A stretch of DNA of 64,000 nucleotides, taken from NCBI RefSeq assembly GCF_000379105.1, contig NZ_KB900609.1, positions 5,554,918-5,618,917 on the forward strand, written 5' to 3'. How positions within the stretch are numbered: the first letter of the stretch is position 1; each line of letters begins with the position of its first letter. This stretch comes from Methylobacterium sp. WSM2598. GTDB lineage: Bacteria; Pseudomonadota; Alphaproteobacteria; Rhizobiales; Beijerinckiaceae. Made by a program: the position numbers and the translations under genes. The notes under the pieces are model-generated. The model was not told the origin of the DNA. It made no database searches and saw only the letters and a list, made by a program, of their open reading frames with translations. This document shows positions 9,328 to 18,090 of the stretch, piece after piece.

Positions 9328-10265
9328 GCGGCGCAGCGCGCCCGCTTCTGCTCCCGGTCCACGCCCTGCCGCACGCTCGCCGGGGCCTGCGGGAACTTGC
9401 GCTCCAGCTCGGCCAGCGTGGCGCAGGCCTGCTCGCGGGCCCCGAGGGCGTTGAGGGAGGCGCCGAGCTTCAGCATCGCCTCCGGCGCCTTGCGGGAGCG
9501 GGCGTAGTCGGTCGAGACCTTGAGGAACTGCTCCGCCGCCTCGCGGGTGCGGTTGCGCTGCAGGTAGGTCTCGCCGAGCCAGTAGGTGGCGTCGGGCACC
9601 AGCGCGTCGCGCGGGTGGGACTGGATGAACTGGCGCAGCCGCATCTCGGCCTGCTCGTACTGGCGCTGCAGCACGTAGGCGTAGGCGGCCTCGTAATCGG
9701 CCTTCGCGTCGCCGGTCGCGGTGGCGGCCACGCTCTCGCGCGGGCGGGCCGGGGGCGCGGGGGCGCGGGCCGAGGGCGCGAGATCGACGGGCTCGCCGTA
9801 GGAGGGGACCTGATCCTCCTCGATCGCCGCGGGCGGCGGGCTGAGGGTCGCGGTGGTGTTGGGCGTCGCGGGCGCGGCGGCGGCGGCGCGGGGCGCCGAG
9901 GGCGTCGCCGTGGCGAGGGCCGGGGCGGCGCCGGGCGCCGCGCCGAGCGCCCGGGGGGCGCCGGGCGCGCCCGGCGAGGTCGTCGGATCGAAGGCGTCGC
10001 CGCGCTTCTGGGGCTTGCCCGCGGGCGCGGCCGTGCGCCCGCCCTTGCCCTCCTGGAAGCGGAACTCGACGTCCTCCTGGAACTTGCGCAGCTGCTCCTT
10101 GAGCTGGCGGTTCTCGTACTGGAGGGTCTCGATCTGTCCGGCCATCTGGCGGGACTGGTTTTCCAGCCGGTTGAGCCGCACGACGAGGTCGGCGGCGTCC
10201 TGCGCGCGCCCGGGCAGCGAGGCGGCGAGGAGGAGACCGGTGGCGAGGATCAGGCGGCGGAGCAT
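9324..10265 (-). CDS. cpoB: Tol-Pal system / division coordinator CpoB (YbgF)
   Basis: A 313-residue periplasmic protein. Residues 1-21 are a signal peptide (LILATGLLLAASLPGRAQ). Next comes a coiled-coil trimerisation helix (RLNRLENQSRQMAGQIE...), then a long low-complexity Ala/Pro linker (about residues 85-180), then a TPR-like C-terminal domain (DYEAAYAYVLQRQYEQAEM, PDATYWLGETYL). In E. coli CpoB links Tol-Pal constriction with peptidoglycan synthesis. ATG at 10265 follows from the signal peptide. It lies between pal and tilS; the linker is longer and more alanine-rich than in enterobacteria. Confidence 0.92.
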   Translation of the reverse strand: MLRRLILATGLLLAASLPGRAQDAADLVVRLNRLENQSRQMAGQIETLQYENRQLKEQLRKFQEDVEFRFQEGKGGRTAAPAGKPQKRGDAFDPTTSPGAPGAPRALGAAPGAAPALATATPSAPRAAAAAPATPNTTATLSPPPAAIEEDQVPSYGEPVDLAPSARAPAPPARPRESVAATATGDAKADYEAAYAYVLQRQYEQAEMRLRQFIQSHPRDALVPDATYWLGETYLQRNRTREAAEQFLKVSTDYARSRKAPEAMLKLGASLNALGAREQACATLAELERKFPQAPASVRQGVDREQKRARCAA

Positions 10266-10371
10266 GGGCGGCGTTTCGCTGGCGCGGCGGGGGAGCGCGA
10301 TAGCAGATCCGCCGCCGCGCGGCAAAAGTGGGGCGGCCCCGGCCGGTGCCGCCCCGCCGGAGGGCGGCGCC

Positions 10372-10878
10372 TCAGGAGCCGGCGCCGCCGTCCAGGACCG
10401 TGACGGCGCGGCGGTTCTGCGACCAGCACGAGATGTCGTTGCAGACCGCGACCGGGCGCTCCTTGCCGTAGGAGACCGTGCGCATCCGCGAGGCGGCGAT
10501 GCCCCGCGAGGTCAGGTAGTCGCGCACCGCCTGGGAGCGGCGCGCCCCGAGGGAGAAATTGTACTCCCGCGTGCCGCGCTCGTCCGCGTGCCCCTCGATC
10601 AGGAACGTGTAGCGCGGGTAGCGGGAGAGCCACTGGGCCTGCTTGTCGAGGGTGGCGGTGGCGGTGGCGGTCAGGTCGGTGGAATCGGTCTCGAAGAAGA
10701 CGCGGTCGCCGACATTGACCACGAAATCCTGAGCGCTGCCCGGGGTGGCGGCGCCGCCCGCCGCGTAGGCGGAGGCGTCCGCGAGGTCCTTGTTCGACGA
10801 GCAGGCGGCGATCGACAGGGCGAAGGCGAGAGCGGCGGCGGCCCTGAGCACGCGCGACGGAGCGAGCGGCAGCGACAT
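10372..10878 (-). CDS. pal: Peptidoglycan-associated lipoprotein Pal
   Basis: A 168-residue outer-membrane lipoprotein. The signal peptide ends in the lipobox SIAAC with the lipidated Cys at residue 26. The OmpA-like peptidoglycan-binding domain fills the C-terminal half, with FETDSTDL and IEGHADERGTREYN, followed by RRSQAVRDYL. A C-terminal pair of Cys residues (VCNDISCW) could form a disulfide. Pal anchors the outer membrane to the wall and works with TolB during constriction. ATG at 10878 is fixed by the signal peptide. The usual upstream partner tolB is not adjacent here; cpoB follows after 106 bases. Confidence 0.95.
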   Translation of the reverse strand: MSLPLAPSRVLRAAAALAFALSIAACSSNKDLADASAYAAGGAATPGSAQDFVVNVGDRVFFETDSTDLTATATATLDKQAQWLSRYPRYTFLIEGHADERGTREYNFSLGARRSQAVRDYLTSRGIAASRMRTVSYGKERPVAVCNDISCWSQNRRAVTVLDGGAGS

Positions 10879-11267
10879 CGATGGATACTCCTTTGGCGGG
10901 GCCGGGCCCCGCGGGAGGGGCTCTTCCCGGCGGCAGGGGCGCGGCCGCCCCTGCGCCGGCGGGTCCGCGCCCCGCCGCACTGGCGACAGGCTTAGGCTCC
11001 TCGGGGTTAAGCGAAGGTTCCGTCAACCTTGACGGGCCCTTGCGCCGGACCGGCGGCGGGGCGCGCGGCCTCCGGAACCGCGACGCAGGGTGAATCAAGC
11101 GTCAATTGCGGCCACGCTGCGGCGCAGCACGCGTCGGGCGCAGGAACGGCCCCGCTGTTGCGCATCCGCAACGGTGGCGGGGGAGGGCGGGCGCGGGGGC
11201 CGGGACGCCTCAGCCTTCGTTAACCCTCGCCCGCCAGCGTGAGGGAACCCCCCGCGAGACCGACGGC
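10879..11267. other. Divergent promoter region between pal and receiver gene
   Basis: About 390 bases separating two divergent genes. Single TTAA-containing stretches occur at about 11008 and 11219 and TTGACG-like hexamers occur on the minus strand near 11028 and 11102, but none pairs with a convincing -10 element. No open frame here has support. Confidence 0.4.
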
Positions 11268-11663
11268 ATGGCTGCGACCTCCCTCCGCCCGACGAGCGTC
11301 CTGGTCGTCGAGGACAATTACCTCCTCCTCGAACTGATCGTCGCCCTCCTGGCGCAGGAGGGCCTCACCGCGCACGCGGCGTCGAGCGGCGAGGCGGCCC
11401 TGACGCTGCTGCGCCGCCACGGCCCGGCCGTGGACTGGCTCTTCACCGACATCGTCCTGCCCGGGCTGATCGATGGCTGGATGGTGGCCGAGGCCTATCG
11501 GGCGCTGCACGCGACCCGCCCGGTCGTCTTCGCCTCGACGACGGTCCACCTCGATCCCCGGCGGGCGCGCGGGGGAATCGTGCTGCAGAAGCCCTTCGCC
11601 CTCGACGACTTGGTGGGCGTCGCCCGCATGATGCGCGGCGAGGTCGGCCAGCGCTGCGCCTGA
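11268..11663 (+). CDS. Single-domain response regulator (receiver only)
   Basis: A 131-residue CheY-like receiver domain with no output domain. The acidic pocket VVEDN is near residue 15, the phosphorylatable Asp is in LFTDIVLPG near residue 63, the Thr/Ser switch position is in VVFASTT and the conserved Lys in LQKPFALDDL. Such proteins act through protein-protein contacts or as phosphate sinks. No histidine kinase is adjacent. The ATG at 11268 lies nine bases after GAGAC, a weak ribosome site; upstream in-frame codons are not receiver-like. The partner kinase cannot be named from sequence. Confidence 0.85.
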   Translation: MAATSLRPTSVLVVEDNYLLLELIVALLAQEGLTAHAASSGEAALTLLRRHGPAVDWLFTDIVLPGLIDGWMVAEAYRALHATRPVVFASTTVHLDPRRARGGIVLQKPFALDDLVGVARMMRGEVGQRCA

Positions 11664-11750
11664 GGCGCCGGACCCGGCCTCTCCGGCCCGGCCGGACTCT
11701 GCGAGCGCTCGCGGCTATTGTCCCGCGGCGAGCCGCCCTGGGATTCCCCC

Positions 11751-11924
11751 GTGACCCTGGACGATCCCGTGCGCGACGCGATCCCGGCCGAGTTGCGGCG
11801 CCGGGCGGAAGCGGGCGACCTCCGCGTGTCCGACGAGGGCGAGGCGGCCGTGCGGGTGAAGGGCCGCATCGCCCTCGACGAATTCGTGATGGCGGTGATC
11901 GGCGCGCTCGCGGGCGGCCCCTGA
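11751..11924 (+). CDS. Small hypothetical protein
   Basis: A product of 57 residues if the GTG at 11751 is used (68 if an upstream start at 11718 is used). It is charged, with no signal peptide or membrane segment; the C-terminal VRVKGRIALDEFVMAVIGAL is the most structured part. It lies 88 bases after the receiver gene on the same strand. High third-position GC throughout and a termination at the edge of an intergenic region support a real gene, but no family is recognised. Confidence 0.5.
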   Translation: MTLDDPVRDAIPAELRRRAEAGDLRVSDEGEAAVRVKGRIALDEFVMAVIGALAGGP

Positions 11925-11968
11925 TCGGGCCCTCGCGCCGAGACCCTGCCGCGTTCGGCCCGCCCGTC

Positions 11969-12190
11969 TCAGGGCCGGCGCGGGCCGCGCCGCTCCCGCG
12001 GAGCCGTGCCGAGGGGCGGCGTCATCACGTCGTCGAGCGGGTTGTGCGGGTGCTCGGTCAGGGGCACGCCGTCGCCGACCTCGTGCCGGTCGAGCCCTGA
12101 CCCGCCGCTGCCTTCTCCGGCCGAGTCGCCGAAATCCCGCGCGCGCCGCCGCGTGCCGCCCCTCGGGCCGGGATCCTTCGCCTGGGTCAT
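11969..12190 (-). CDS. Small hydrophilic hypothetical protein
   Basis: A 73-residue product rich in Gly, Arg, Asp and Pro, with no hydrophobic segment, probably disordered. The central part DRHEVGDGVPLTEHPHNPLDD is the most distinctive. The ATG at 12190 follows GGAGAGCGCAGG, a good ribosome site, which is the best evidence that it is translated. It is convergent with the small gene ending at 11924 and divergent from mucR. No function recognised. Confidence 0.55.
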   Translation of the reverse strand: MTQAKDPGPRGGTRRRARDFGDSAGEGSGGSGLDRHEVGDGVPLTEHPHNPLDDVMTPPLGTAPRERRGPRRP

Positions 12191-12548
12191 CCTGCGCTCT
12201 CCCTGGTTGCTCCGCGCGACGCCCGCCGCGCGGGCCGCCCCGCGCCCTCGCCCGGGTCGCGGGTGGGCGGGCGGCTGCCGGTGAGCCAACGCGCCGGCGG
12301 GCGAACCGTCCCCGCCCTTCCGCGACCCGGCGGGGCGCAGCTCCCGGCGCGCGCCGCGCCCCGCACGACCAATGATTCCCCTCGTCTTCGCCCCGCCGCC
12401 AGAGTGAAGCGGCGGCCCATGACGCAAGGGCATGGCCCGGCGCGAATGCGTTGTTTCTGCTGACGCAACGCTCTTTTTAAGACGCTGTAACCGTGATAAT
12501 TGGACATTCCCTAAGGGGAGAAACCCGCAGACCGAGGCCTTAAGTCTC
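12191..12548. other. Upstream region of mucR with AT-rich promoter segment and weak hairpin
   Basis: The first 230 bases are GC-rich without a supported gene. From 12448 the composition drops. A six-base-pair hairpin GCGTTG (12448-12453)/CAACGC (12466-12471) is followed by TCTTTTTAA, which looks like a weak terminator or an attenuator. Just beyond it, TTTTAAGACGC...TGATAAT (12474-12498) may be the mucR promoter. MucR proteins are known to bind AT-rich sites in their own promoters, so autoregulation here is plausible but inferred. Confidence 0.4.
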
Positions 12549-13004
12549 ATGCAACCGAGTAACACGAATGCCGCCAAGCTGGCTGCGCTGACGGCTGACA
12601 TCGCGACCGCCTATCTCAGCCGCAACCACCTGCAGACCGGCGAGGTGCCCCGCCTGATCGCCGAGATCCACGGCGCCCTGCGCGTGGCCAGTCACGGTAC
12701 TCCTGTCCAGGAGGGGCCGCCCAAGCCCACCGCCAGCGAGATCCGCCGCTCGGTCACGCCCGAGGCGCTGATCAGCTTCGAGGACGGCAAGCCCTACAAG
12801 ACGCTGCGCCGGCACCTGACCCGCCTCGGCCTGACGCCCGAGACCTACCGCCAGAAATGGGGCCTGCCCCCCGACTACCCGATGACCTCCGCCGAGTATT
12901 CCAAGCGGCGCTCCGAACTCGCCCGGGCCCTCACCCTCGGCCTGCCGATCGCCAAGCCGGAGCGGGCGGGCGCCGCGAAGACCGCGGAGGGCGCCTTACC
13001 GTAA
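12549..13004 (+). CDS. mucR: MucR/Ros family transcriptional regulator, zinc ligands largely lost
   Basis: A 151-residue H-NS-like alphaproteobacterial regulator of exopolysaccharide, motility and symbiosis or virulence genes. The N-terminal helical oligomerisation region (AALTADIATAYLSRNHL) is followed by the DNA-binding domain: SVTPEALISFEDGKPYKTL, RRHLTRLGLTPETYR and KWGLPPDYPM. In Ros the zinc is held by Cys-Cys-His-His. Here the first Cys is Ser (ISFEDG), the second is Asp and the last His is Leu (HLTRLGL), so only one ligand remains. Zinc-free relatives (Mesorhizobium Ml proteins) still fold and bind DNA. The ATG at 12549 was chosen by alignment with the family N-terminus. Confidence 0.93.
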   Translation: MQPSNTNAAKLAALTADIATAYLSRNHLQTGEVPRLIAEIHGALRVASHGTPVQEGPPKPTASEIRRSVTPEALISFEDGKPYKTLRRHLTRLGLTPETYRQKWGLPPDYPMTSAEYSKRRSELARALTLGLPIAKPERAGAAKTAEGALP

Positions 13005-13551
13005 TTTCATCTGGCGGAGACGCGGGCGTAAGCCGGCCGGGCCCAGAACAAGTGCCGTCGCCGGACGCGGCGGGGCCTCATCCCCCCACGGGTCCCCCCG
13101 CTCCGGCCCCGAGGGCCGGACCGTCGGACTGATCGTCGCCCCCCAGACGATCCGCCGGTTCCCGCCGCGGCAGGCCGGGCCCTCGCCCGGCCTGCCGCCC
13201 TCCAGGAGGCGAACCCGACGTGCCGCGCCGCGCCCCCGGCCGGCACGTCGGGGGGCCGGGTGCCGATTCCCCGCGACCTCCTCGCGGGGAGCGGAACAGG
13301 GTCGCGCGGTTCCGTCTCGAAAACCCGCGTCGTCCCGATATGCTGAGCAGGGTCGCGGTGGTCCGCCGGCGCAAACCTGCCTAGAGGCAGTCATGGACCG
13401 GAGACAAGTGTCGTGTCGCGCGAGCGACGTGCAGCCCGCCGCGCGGCCAGCCGGGGCGTGGCTGGCCGCCGCGGAGGGCGCCGCACCCGGCGCCCAACCC
13501 GGCCCGCACGCTCCCTGTCCCCGGTCCATCACTGCCCCCGGTGCCGCCGCC
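13005..13551. other. Long intergenic region without a supported gene
   Basis: About 550 GC-rich bases between mucR and the response regulator. Short open frames on both strands have no ribosome site or recognisable product. An inverted pair CGACCTCCTCGCGGGGAGCGG near 13273 can form a small hairpin. It probably holds the promoter for the two-component pair, but I cannot point to it. Confidence 0.4.
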
Positions 13552-14238
13552 ATGCGCCTGCTGATCATCGAGGACGACCGCGAGGCGGCGTCCTACCTCG
13601 CCAAGGCCTTCCGGGAGGCCGGCCACGTGGCGGATCTCGCGGCGGACGGCCTCGACGGCTACGCCCTCGCCCGCGAGGGAAGCTACGACGTCCTGGTGGT
13701 CGACCGCATGCTGCCGAAGCTCGACGGGCTGTCGCTGATCCGCTCGCTGCGCGAGCAGGGCGTCGAGACCCCCGTGCTGATCCTGTCGGCGCTCGGGCAG
13801 GTCGACGACCGGGTCAAGGGCCTGCGGGCCGGCGGCGACGATTACGTGCCCAAGCCCTACGCCTTCTCGGAACTGCTCGCGCGCGTCGAGGTGCTGGCGC
13901 GCCGCCGCGGGGGAGGGGCGGGCGAGCCGACCGCCTACCGGGTCGGCGACCTCGAACTCGACCGGCTCTCCCACAGGGTCACCCGCGGCGGGCAGGAGAT
14001 CGTGCTGCAGCCGCGGGAGTTCCGGCTCCTCGAGTACCTGATGCGCCATGCCGGGCAGGTCGTGACCCGCACGATGCTGCTCGAACACGTCTGGGACTAC
14101 CATTTCGACCCCCAGACCAACGTCATCGACGTCCACGTCTCGCGCCTGCGCGCCAAGGTCGACAAGGGCTTCGACCGGCCGATGATCCACACCGTGCGGG
14201 GGGCCGGCTACATGGTCCGGGCCGGCGGCGAGGCGTGA
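13552..14238 (+). CDS. OmpR/PhoB-type response regulator
   Basis: A 228-residue DNA-binding response regulator. The receiver domain (residues 1-118) has IIEDD at 5-9, the phosphorylated Asp in VVDRMLPK near 51, and the conserved Lys in VPKPYAF near 101. The C-terminal winged helix (about 130-225) has LQPREFRLLEYLMRHAG and the recognition region NVIDVHVSRLRAKVDKG, ending in TVRGAGYMV. It starts at ATG 13552 and its stop overlaps the GTG of the kinase gene that follows, so the two form a coupled pair. The stimulus is unknown; the pair resembles TctD/CusR-like systems in general layout. Confidence 0.95.
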   Translation: MRLLIIEDDREAASYLAKAFREAGHVADLAADGLDGYALAREGSYDVLVVDRMLPKLDGLSLIRSLREQGVETPVLILSALGQVDDRVKGLRAGGDDYVPKPYAFSELLARVEVLARRRGGGAGEPTAYRVGDLELDRLSHRVTRGGQEIVLQPREFRLLEYLMRHAGQVVTRTMLLEHVWDYHFDPQTNVIDVHVSRLRAKVDKGFDRPMIHTVRGAGYMVRAGGEA

Positions 14239-15644
14239 CCGCGCGCCTCCCCGGGAGCGAGGGCCTGCCGGCGCGACTCGTCACGCTGTTCCGCACCACC
14301 GCCTTCAAGCTCTCCCTGGCCTACCTCCTGGTCTTCGCGGCCTTCGCCTTCTTCGCGCTCGGCTACGTCGCCTGGAACGCCCGGCAGGTGCTCGACGAGC
14401 AGATCGTCTCCACCATCGAGGCGGAGATCAACGGCCTCTCCGAGCAATACGCGGCGGGCGGCATCCGCCGCCTCGTCGGCGTGGTGGAGCGGCGGGCGCG
14501 CGAGCCCGGGGCCTCGCTCTACCTCGTCACCACGCCCGCGGGCGAGCACGTGGTCGGCAACGTCGAGACCCTGCCGCCCGGCCTCCTGTCCGAGCCGGGC
14601 CAGACCGAGACGGCCTACGGCCGCAGCACCGACGGCGACCGCCTCGACCACCGGGCGATCGTGCGGATCTTCACGCTGCCCGGGGGGTTCCGCCTGCTCG
14701 TCGGGCGCGACGTCGAGGAGCGCGACCGCCTGCGCGCGGTGATCGCCCGCGCCTTCGCGTGGTCGCTGATGCTGGTGGTGGGGCTCGGCTTCGTCGGCAG
14801 CCTGTTCATCGCCCAGCGGGTGCTCAAGCGGGTCGACGCGATGACGGAGATCACCCGCGGCATCATGGCGGGCGACCTCGGCGGGCGGCTGGCGCTCGCC
14901 GGGACCGGCGACGAGCTCGACCGCCTCGCCCAGAACCTCAACGCCATGCTCGACCGGATCGGCGAGCTGATGCGGGGCCTGCGCGAGGTCTCCGACAACA
15001 TCGCCCACGACCTCAAGACGCCGCTGACCCGCCTGCGCAACAAGGCCGACGAGGCCCTGCGCGCCGGGCGCGACCCCGCCACCCTGCGGGCGGCGCTGGA
15101 GGCCAACATCGAGGAGAGCGACAACCTCATCCGGGTCTTCAACGCCCTCCTGATGATCGCCCGCCTGGAGGCCGGCGGCACCCGGGAAAACCTCGCGGCG
15201 TTCGACGCGGGGGCGGTCGCGCTGGAGGTGGCGGAGCTCTACGAGGCGGTGGCCGAGGAGCGCGGCGTCGCGCTCACGACCGACGTCGCCGAGGGGCTCG
15301 TCGTGCATGGCAGCCGCGAGCTGATCGGCCAGGCGCTGGCGAACCTGATCGACAATGCGCTGAAATACGGCGCCGAGGCCGAGACCCCGGAGGTCCGCGT
15401 CGCGGCGCGCCGGGAGGGCGCGGAGGTGCGCCTCACCGTGGCCGACCGGGGCATCGGCATTCCGGCGGCCGAGCGCGGCCGGGTGCTGGAGCGCTTCGTG
15501 CGCCTGGAGACGGCGCGCTCCAACCCCGGCTTCGGTCTCGGCCTGAGCCTCGTCAACGCCGTCGCCCGCCTCCACCAGGGCCGCTTCGTCCTGGAAGACA
15601 ACGGGCCGGGGCTGCGCGCGAGCCTCGTGCTCCCGGCCGCCTGA
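14235..15644 (+). CDS. Membrane sensor histidine kinase, partner of the upstream regulator
   Basis: A 469-residue kinase. TM1 is at residues about 27-48 (LAYLLVFAAFAFFALGYVAW), a periplasmic domain of about 120 residues follows, and TM2 is near 175-195. Then come a HAMP linker, the H-box NIAHDLKTPLTRLR with the phosphorylated His near 258, and the ATPase domain with NLIDNALKYG and DRGIGIP and the G2 box FGLGLSLV. It starts with GTG at 14235, overlapping the TGA of the regulator gene. Signal unknown; the periplasmic domain has no recognisable ligand fold. Confidence 0.94.
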   Translation: MTARLPGSEGLPARLVTLFRTTAFKLSLAYLLVFAAFAFFALGYVAWNARQVLDEQIVSTIEAEINGLSEQYAAGGIRRLVGVVERRAREPGASLYLVTTPAGEHVVGNVETLPPGLLSEPGQTETAYGRSTDGDRLDHRAIVRIFTLPGGFRLLVGRDVEERDRLRAVIARAFAWSLMLVVGLGFVGSLFIAQRVLKRVDAMTEITRGIMAGDLGGRLALAGTGDELDRLAQNLNAMLDRIGELMRGLREVSDNIAHDLKTPLTRLRNKADEALRAGRDPATLRAALEANIEESDNLIRVFNALLMIARLEAGGTRENLAAFDAGAVALEVAELYEAVAEERGVALTTDVAEGLVVHGSRELIGQALANLIDNALKYGAEAETPEVRVAARREGAEVRLTVADRGIGIPAAERGRVLERFVRLETARSNPGFGLGLSLVNAVARLHQGRFVLEDNGPGLRASLVLPAA

Positions 15645-15758
15645 GCCGCGCCGTCCGACAGGCGGCTGCGGCCGCGGCGGCTCGTCCGGCGCGACAGCAG
15701 GCCCGTCCCGCCGAGGGCGACCGGCCGGTGCACGGGAGCCGGCATCCACTCCGGGGAT

Positions 15759-16169
15759 TCACTTCGAGAGCGGCAGGTTGAGCTTGTTCCACTCGTCCAT
15801 CCCCAGGGAATAATAGTACACCTGCGTGTAGCCAAGGTCGACGGCGGCCTTGGCGGCCTTGGCGGCTCGGCCGCATTTCGGGCCGTTGCAGTAGAACAGC
15901 ACCGGTGCGGACTTCGCCTTGACGATGCCGGCCAGGGCCTCCGCGGTGAGGTCGGTGTCGAGGAGGCGGACGGCGCCGTCGAGATGGCCGGCGTTGAAAT
16001 CCTCCGGACGGCGATTGTCGATGATCGCAAGGTCGGGCTTGGCCTCGACGAGGGCCAGGATCTGCTGCGCGTCGACCGTGGTCGCGCCCTGAATCTGCAT
16101 CGGGGCCTGTGCCCGGGCAGGCAGGGCGGTGCAGACGAGCAGGCAGACGAGGCAGAGAAGTCGGGTCAT
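15759..16169 (-). CDS. Periplasmic rhodanese-like protein
   Basis: A 136-residue single-domain rhodanese with an N-terminal signal peptide (MTRLLCLVCLLVCTALPARAQ), so it acts in the periplasm. The active-site loop is FYCNGPKCGRA near residue 97, with the first Cys in the catalytic position. IIDNRRPEDFNAGHLDGAV is the typical substrate-entry strand. Such proteins move sulfane sulfur or serve as redox partners; the substrate is not known. The ATG at 16169 has GGAGAC upstream. It follows the MCP gene on the same strand after 55 bases, but a functional link is not evident. Confidence 0.88.
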   Translation of the reverse strand: MTRLLCLVCLLVCTALPARAQAPMQIQGATTVDAQQILALVEAKPDLAIIDNRRPEDFNAGHLDGAVRLLDTDLTAEALAGIVKAKSAPVLFYCNGPKCGRAAKAAKAAVDLGYTQVYYYSLGMDEWNKLNLPLSK

Positions 16170-16224
16170 CGGGGAGTCTCCTTGGGGTGGATTCGGGACC
16201 GGGACGGCGCCGTCGGGGTGCCGC

Positions 16225-18090
16225 TCAGGCTGACTTGAGGCGCAGGACGAGGGCGCCGACCTCGCGGTCGAGGCCCGCCACGGCACTCGCGAGGCCCTGC
16301 ATCGAAGCGGCGGAGTCCCGCGAGCCGCGATCGAAGGCCTCGATCGTCCGGCCGAGCCCCGCGATGTTGCCGGAGAGGCCGCGGCCCGCCGCCACCGAGT
16401 CCTCCGCGTTCCGGGCGATCTGGGCGACGGCGGCGTCCTGCTCGCTCACCGCCGCCGCGATGCTGCGGAAGGCGCCGTCGACCTCGCCGATCGCCGCCGC
16501 CACCTCGCCGATCGAGGCCACCGCGTCCCCGGTTCCGGCCTGGATCGCGCCGATGCGGCCGACGATGTCCTCGGTCGCCCGGCCTGTCTGGGAGGCGAGT
16601 TCCTTGACCTCGGCGGCGACGACCGCAAAGCCGCGGCCGGCCTCGCCGGCCCGGGCCGCCTCGATCGTGGCATTCAGCGCCAGCAGGTTGGTCTGCTGCG
16701 AGATCGCCCCGATCAGGCGCACCACCTGTCCGATCTCCTCGCTCGCCCGCACCAGCTGTCCGATCCGATCGCGGGCCTGCTCGGCGAGGGCGACCACGTC
16801 CCCGGTGCGGTCGGCCGCGGCGGCGGATTCGCCGGCGATCCGGCCGATCGAGGCGCGGAACTGCGCGCCCGCCGCCGCGACCGCGTGGGCGGTGGCGAGC
16901 GAGGCGGCGCAGAGCCGCTCCGCCTCGCCGACCTCGACGCCGGCCCGCTCGGATTGCCCGGTGAGCTGCCGGCACGCGGCCGCTGCGGTCTCGGCGTCCT
17001 GAACGCAGGCCGCGGCCGTGCGGCGCACGCGCGCCTCGATGGTGTCCGCCAACGACTGCATCTCGGCCTCGCGCTGGGCGCGGCGGATCTCCTCCGCCCG
17101 CTCCCGCTCGCGCCGCGCCGCCTCCTCCCTGTCGCGCTCGAGCCGCGTCGCCTGGCGGGCGGCGGTTGCGCTCTGCCGGGCGGCGACCCGCGCCAGCATC
17201 AGGATCGCCCCGCCGGTGAGCAGCGCCACCAGCCCGCAGACGGTGCAGAAGACCACGAGGGCGTGCGCCCCGACGCCGGCGAGCCGCTCCTCCAGCGAGC
17301 GGGTATCCGCCCGCGCCCGGATCCTGGCGATCCGCGTGCCGTCCGGGCCGTGCGCGACGAGATCGTGGATCGTGCTGCCCGATCCGGCCTGCAACCCGCC
17401 GCGGCCCGCCAGGAGCGGCGCCCCGGAGAGGCTGGTGATCTCCAGGGCCATGCCGACCAGCGCGTCCAGGTTCTGGAAGGCCGGCATCGGGTCGGCATGC
17501 AGCAGGGCGTAGCCGGAGATCCGCAATCCGCCGATCGGCACCGCGACGGTCAGGCGAGGAAGCCCGTCGTCCAACCAGACCTTGCGCAGGACCTGGAAGC
17601 GGTCGCGTCCCTCGCGCCGGATCACGGCCTCGGCGAGGGCGGGGGGGAGGCTCGCCCCCGCCGTCCAGTGCTCGGCGATCCGGTGGCCTTGTCCGTCGAG
17701 GAGCGTGATGCCGAGGAGCGCAATCTTCCCGCTCGACACGGCGCCGCGCGACCACTCCGCCGCCAAGCGCTCCGAACCGCTGCCCTTCTCGGCCATGACC
17801 GACCGGACCGTCTCGCCCTGGGCCACCTCCCGGGCGACGTCGGTCAACTTGGTGCCGTAATCCTCCCAGACCTCGCTGCGGATCTGCGCGTCGAGGATCG
17901 ACTGACTCTGGCCGCGGTGGAAGGCGAAGAACTCCGCCTCGTAGCCTCTCGACATCCGGCTTCCGATCAGGGCCGCGGTCGCCAGGATGATGAGGTTGGC
18001 CACCACGCTCGCGGTGGCGATGCGACCGATCAGGCTCAAGACGACCTGCCGGGGTGGGCTTGAAGTGCAGTTCAGCCTACAATGGTTCAT
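16225..18090 (-). CDS. Methyl-accepting chemotaxis protein without a recognisable HAMP domain
   Basis: A 621-residue receptor. TM1 is at residues about 22-44, a periplasmic sensor of about 230 residues follows (it includes FQVLRKVWLDDGLPRL), and TM2 is at about 275-300. After TM2 there is a charged coiled coil (RLERDREEAARRERERAEE) instead of a clear HAMP. The signalling tip QQTNLLALNATIEAARAGEA is near residue 475. Family members pass ligand signals to CheA through CheW. Ligand unknown. The ATG at 18090 is the only plausible start; the upstream region is AT-rich. No chemotaxis gene is adjacent. Confidence 0.92.
   Translation of the reverse strand: MNHCRLNCTSSPPRQVVLSLIGRIATASVVANLIILATAALIGSRMSRGYEAEFFAFHRGQSQSILDAQIRSEVWEDYGTKLTDVAREVAQGETVRSVMAEKGSGSERLAAEWSRGAVSSGKIALLGITLLDGQGHRIAEHWTAGASLPPALAEAVIRREGRDRFQVLRKVWLDDGLPRLTVAVPIGGLRISGYALLHADPMPAFQNLDALVGMALEITSLSGAPLLAGRGGLQAGSGSTIHDLVAHGPDGTRIARIRARADTRSLEERLAGVGAHALVVFCTVCGLVALLTGGAILMLARVAARQSATAARQATRLERDREEAARRERERAEEIRRAQREAEMQSLADTIEARVRRTAAACVQDAETAAAACRQLTGQSERAGVEVGEAERLCAASLATAHAVAAAGAQFRASIGRIAGESAAAADRTGDVVALAEQARDRIGQLVRASEEIGQVVRLIGAISQQTNLLALNATIEAARAGEAGRGFAVVAAEVKELASQTGRATEDIVGRIGAIQAGTGDAVASIGEVAAAIGEVDGAFRSIAAAVSEQDAAVAQIARNAEDSVAAGRGLSGNIAGLGRTIEAFDRGSRDSAASMQGLASAVAGLDREVGALVLRLKSA

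Noticed and set aside
11004..11025. CtrA box upstream of pal
   Set aside because: TTAA is followed after seven bases by TTCC rather than TTAA; only a half-site, not enough to call.
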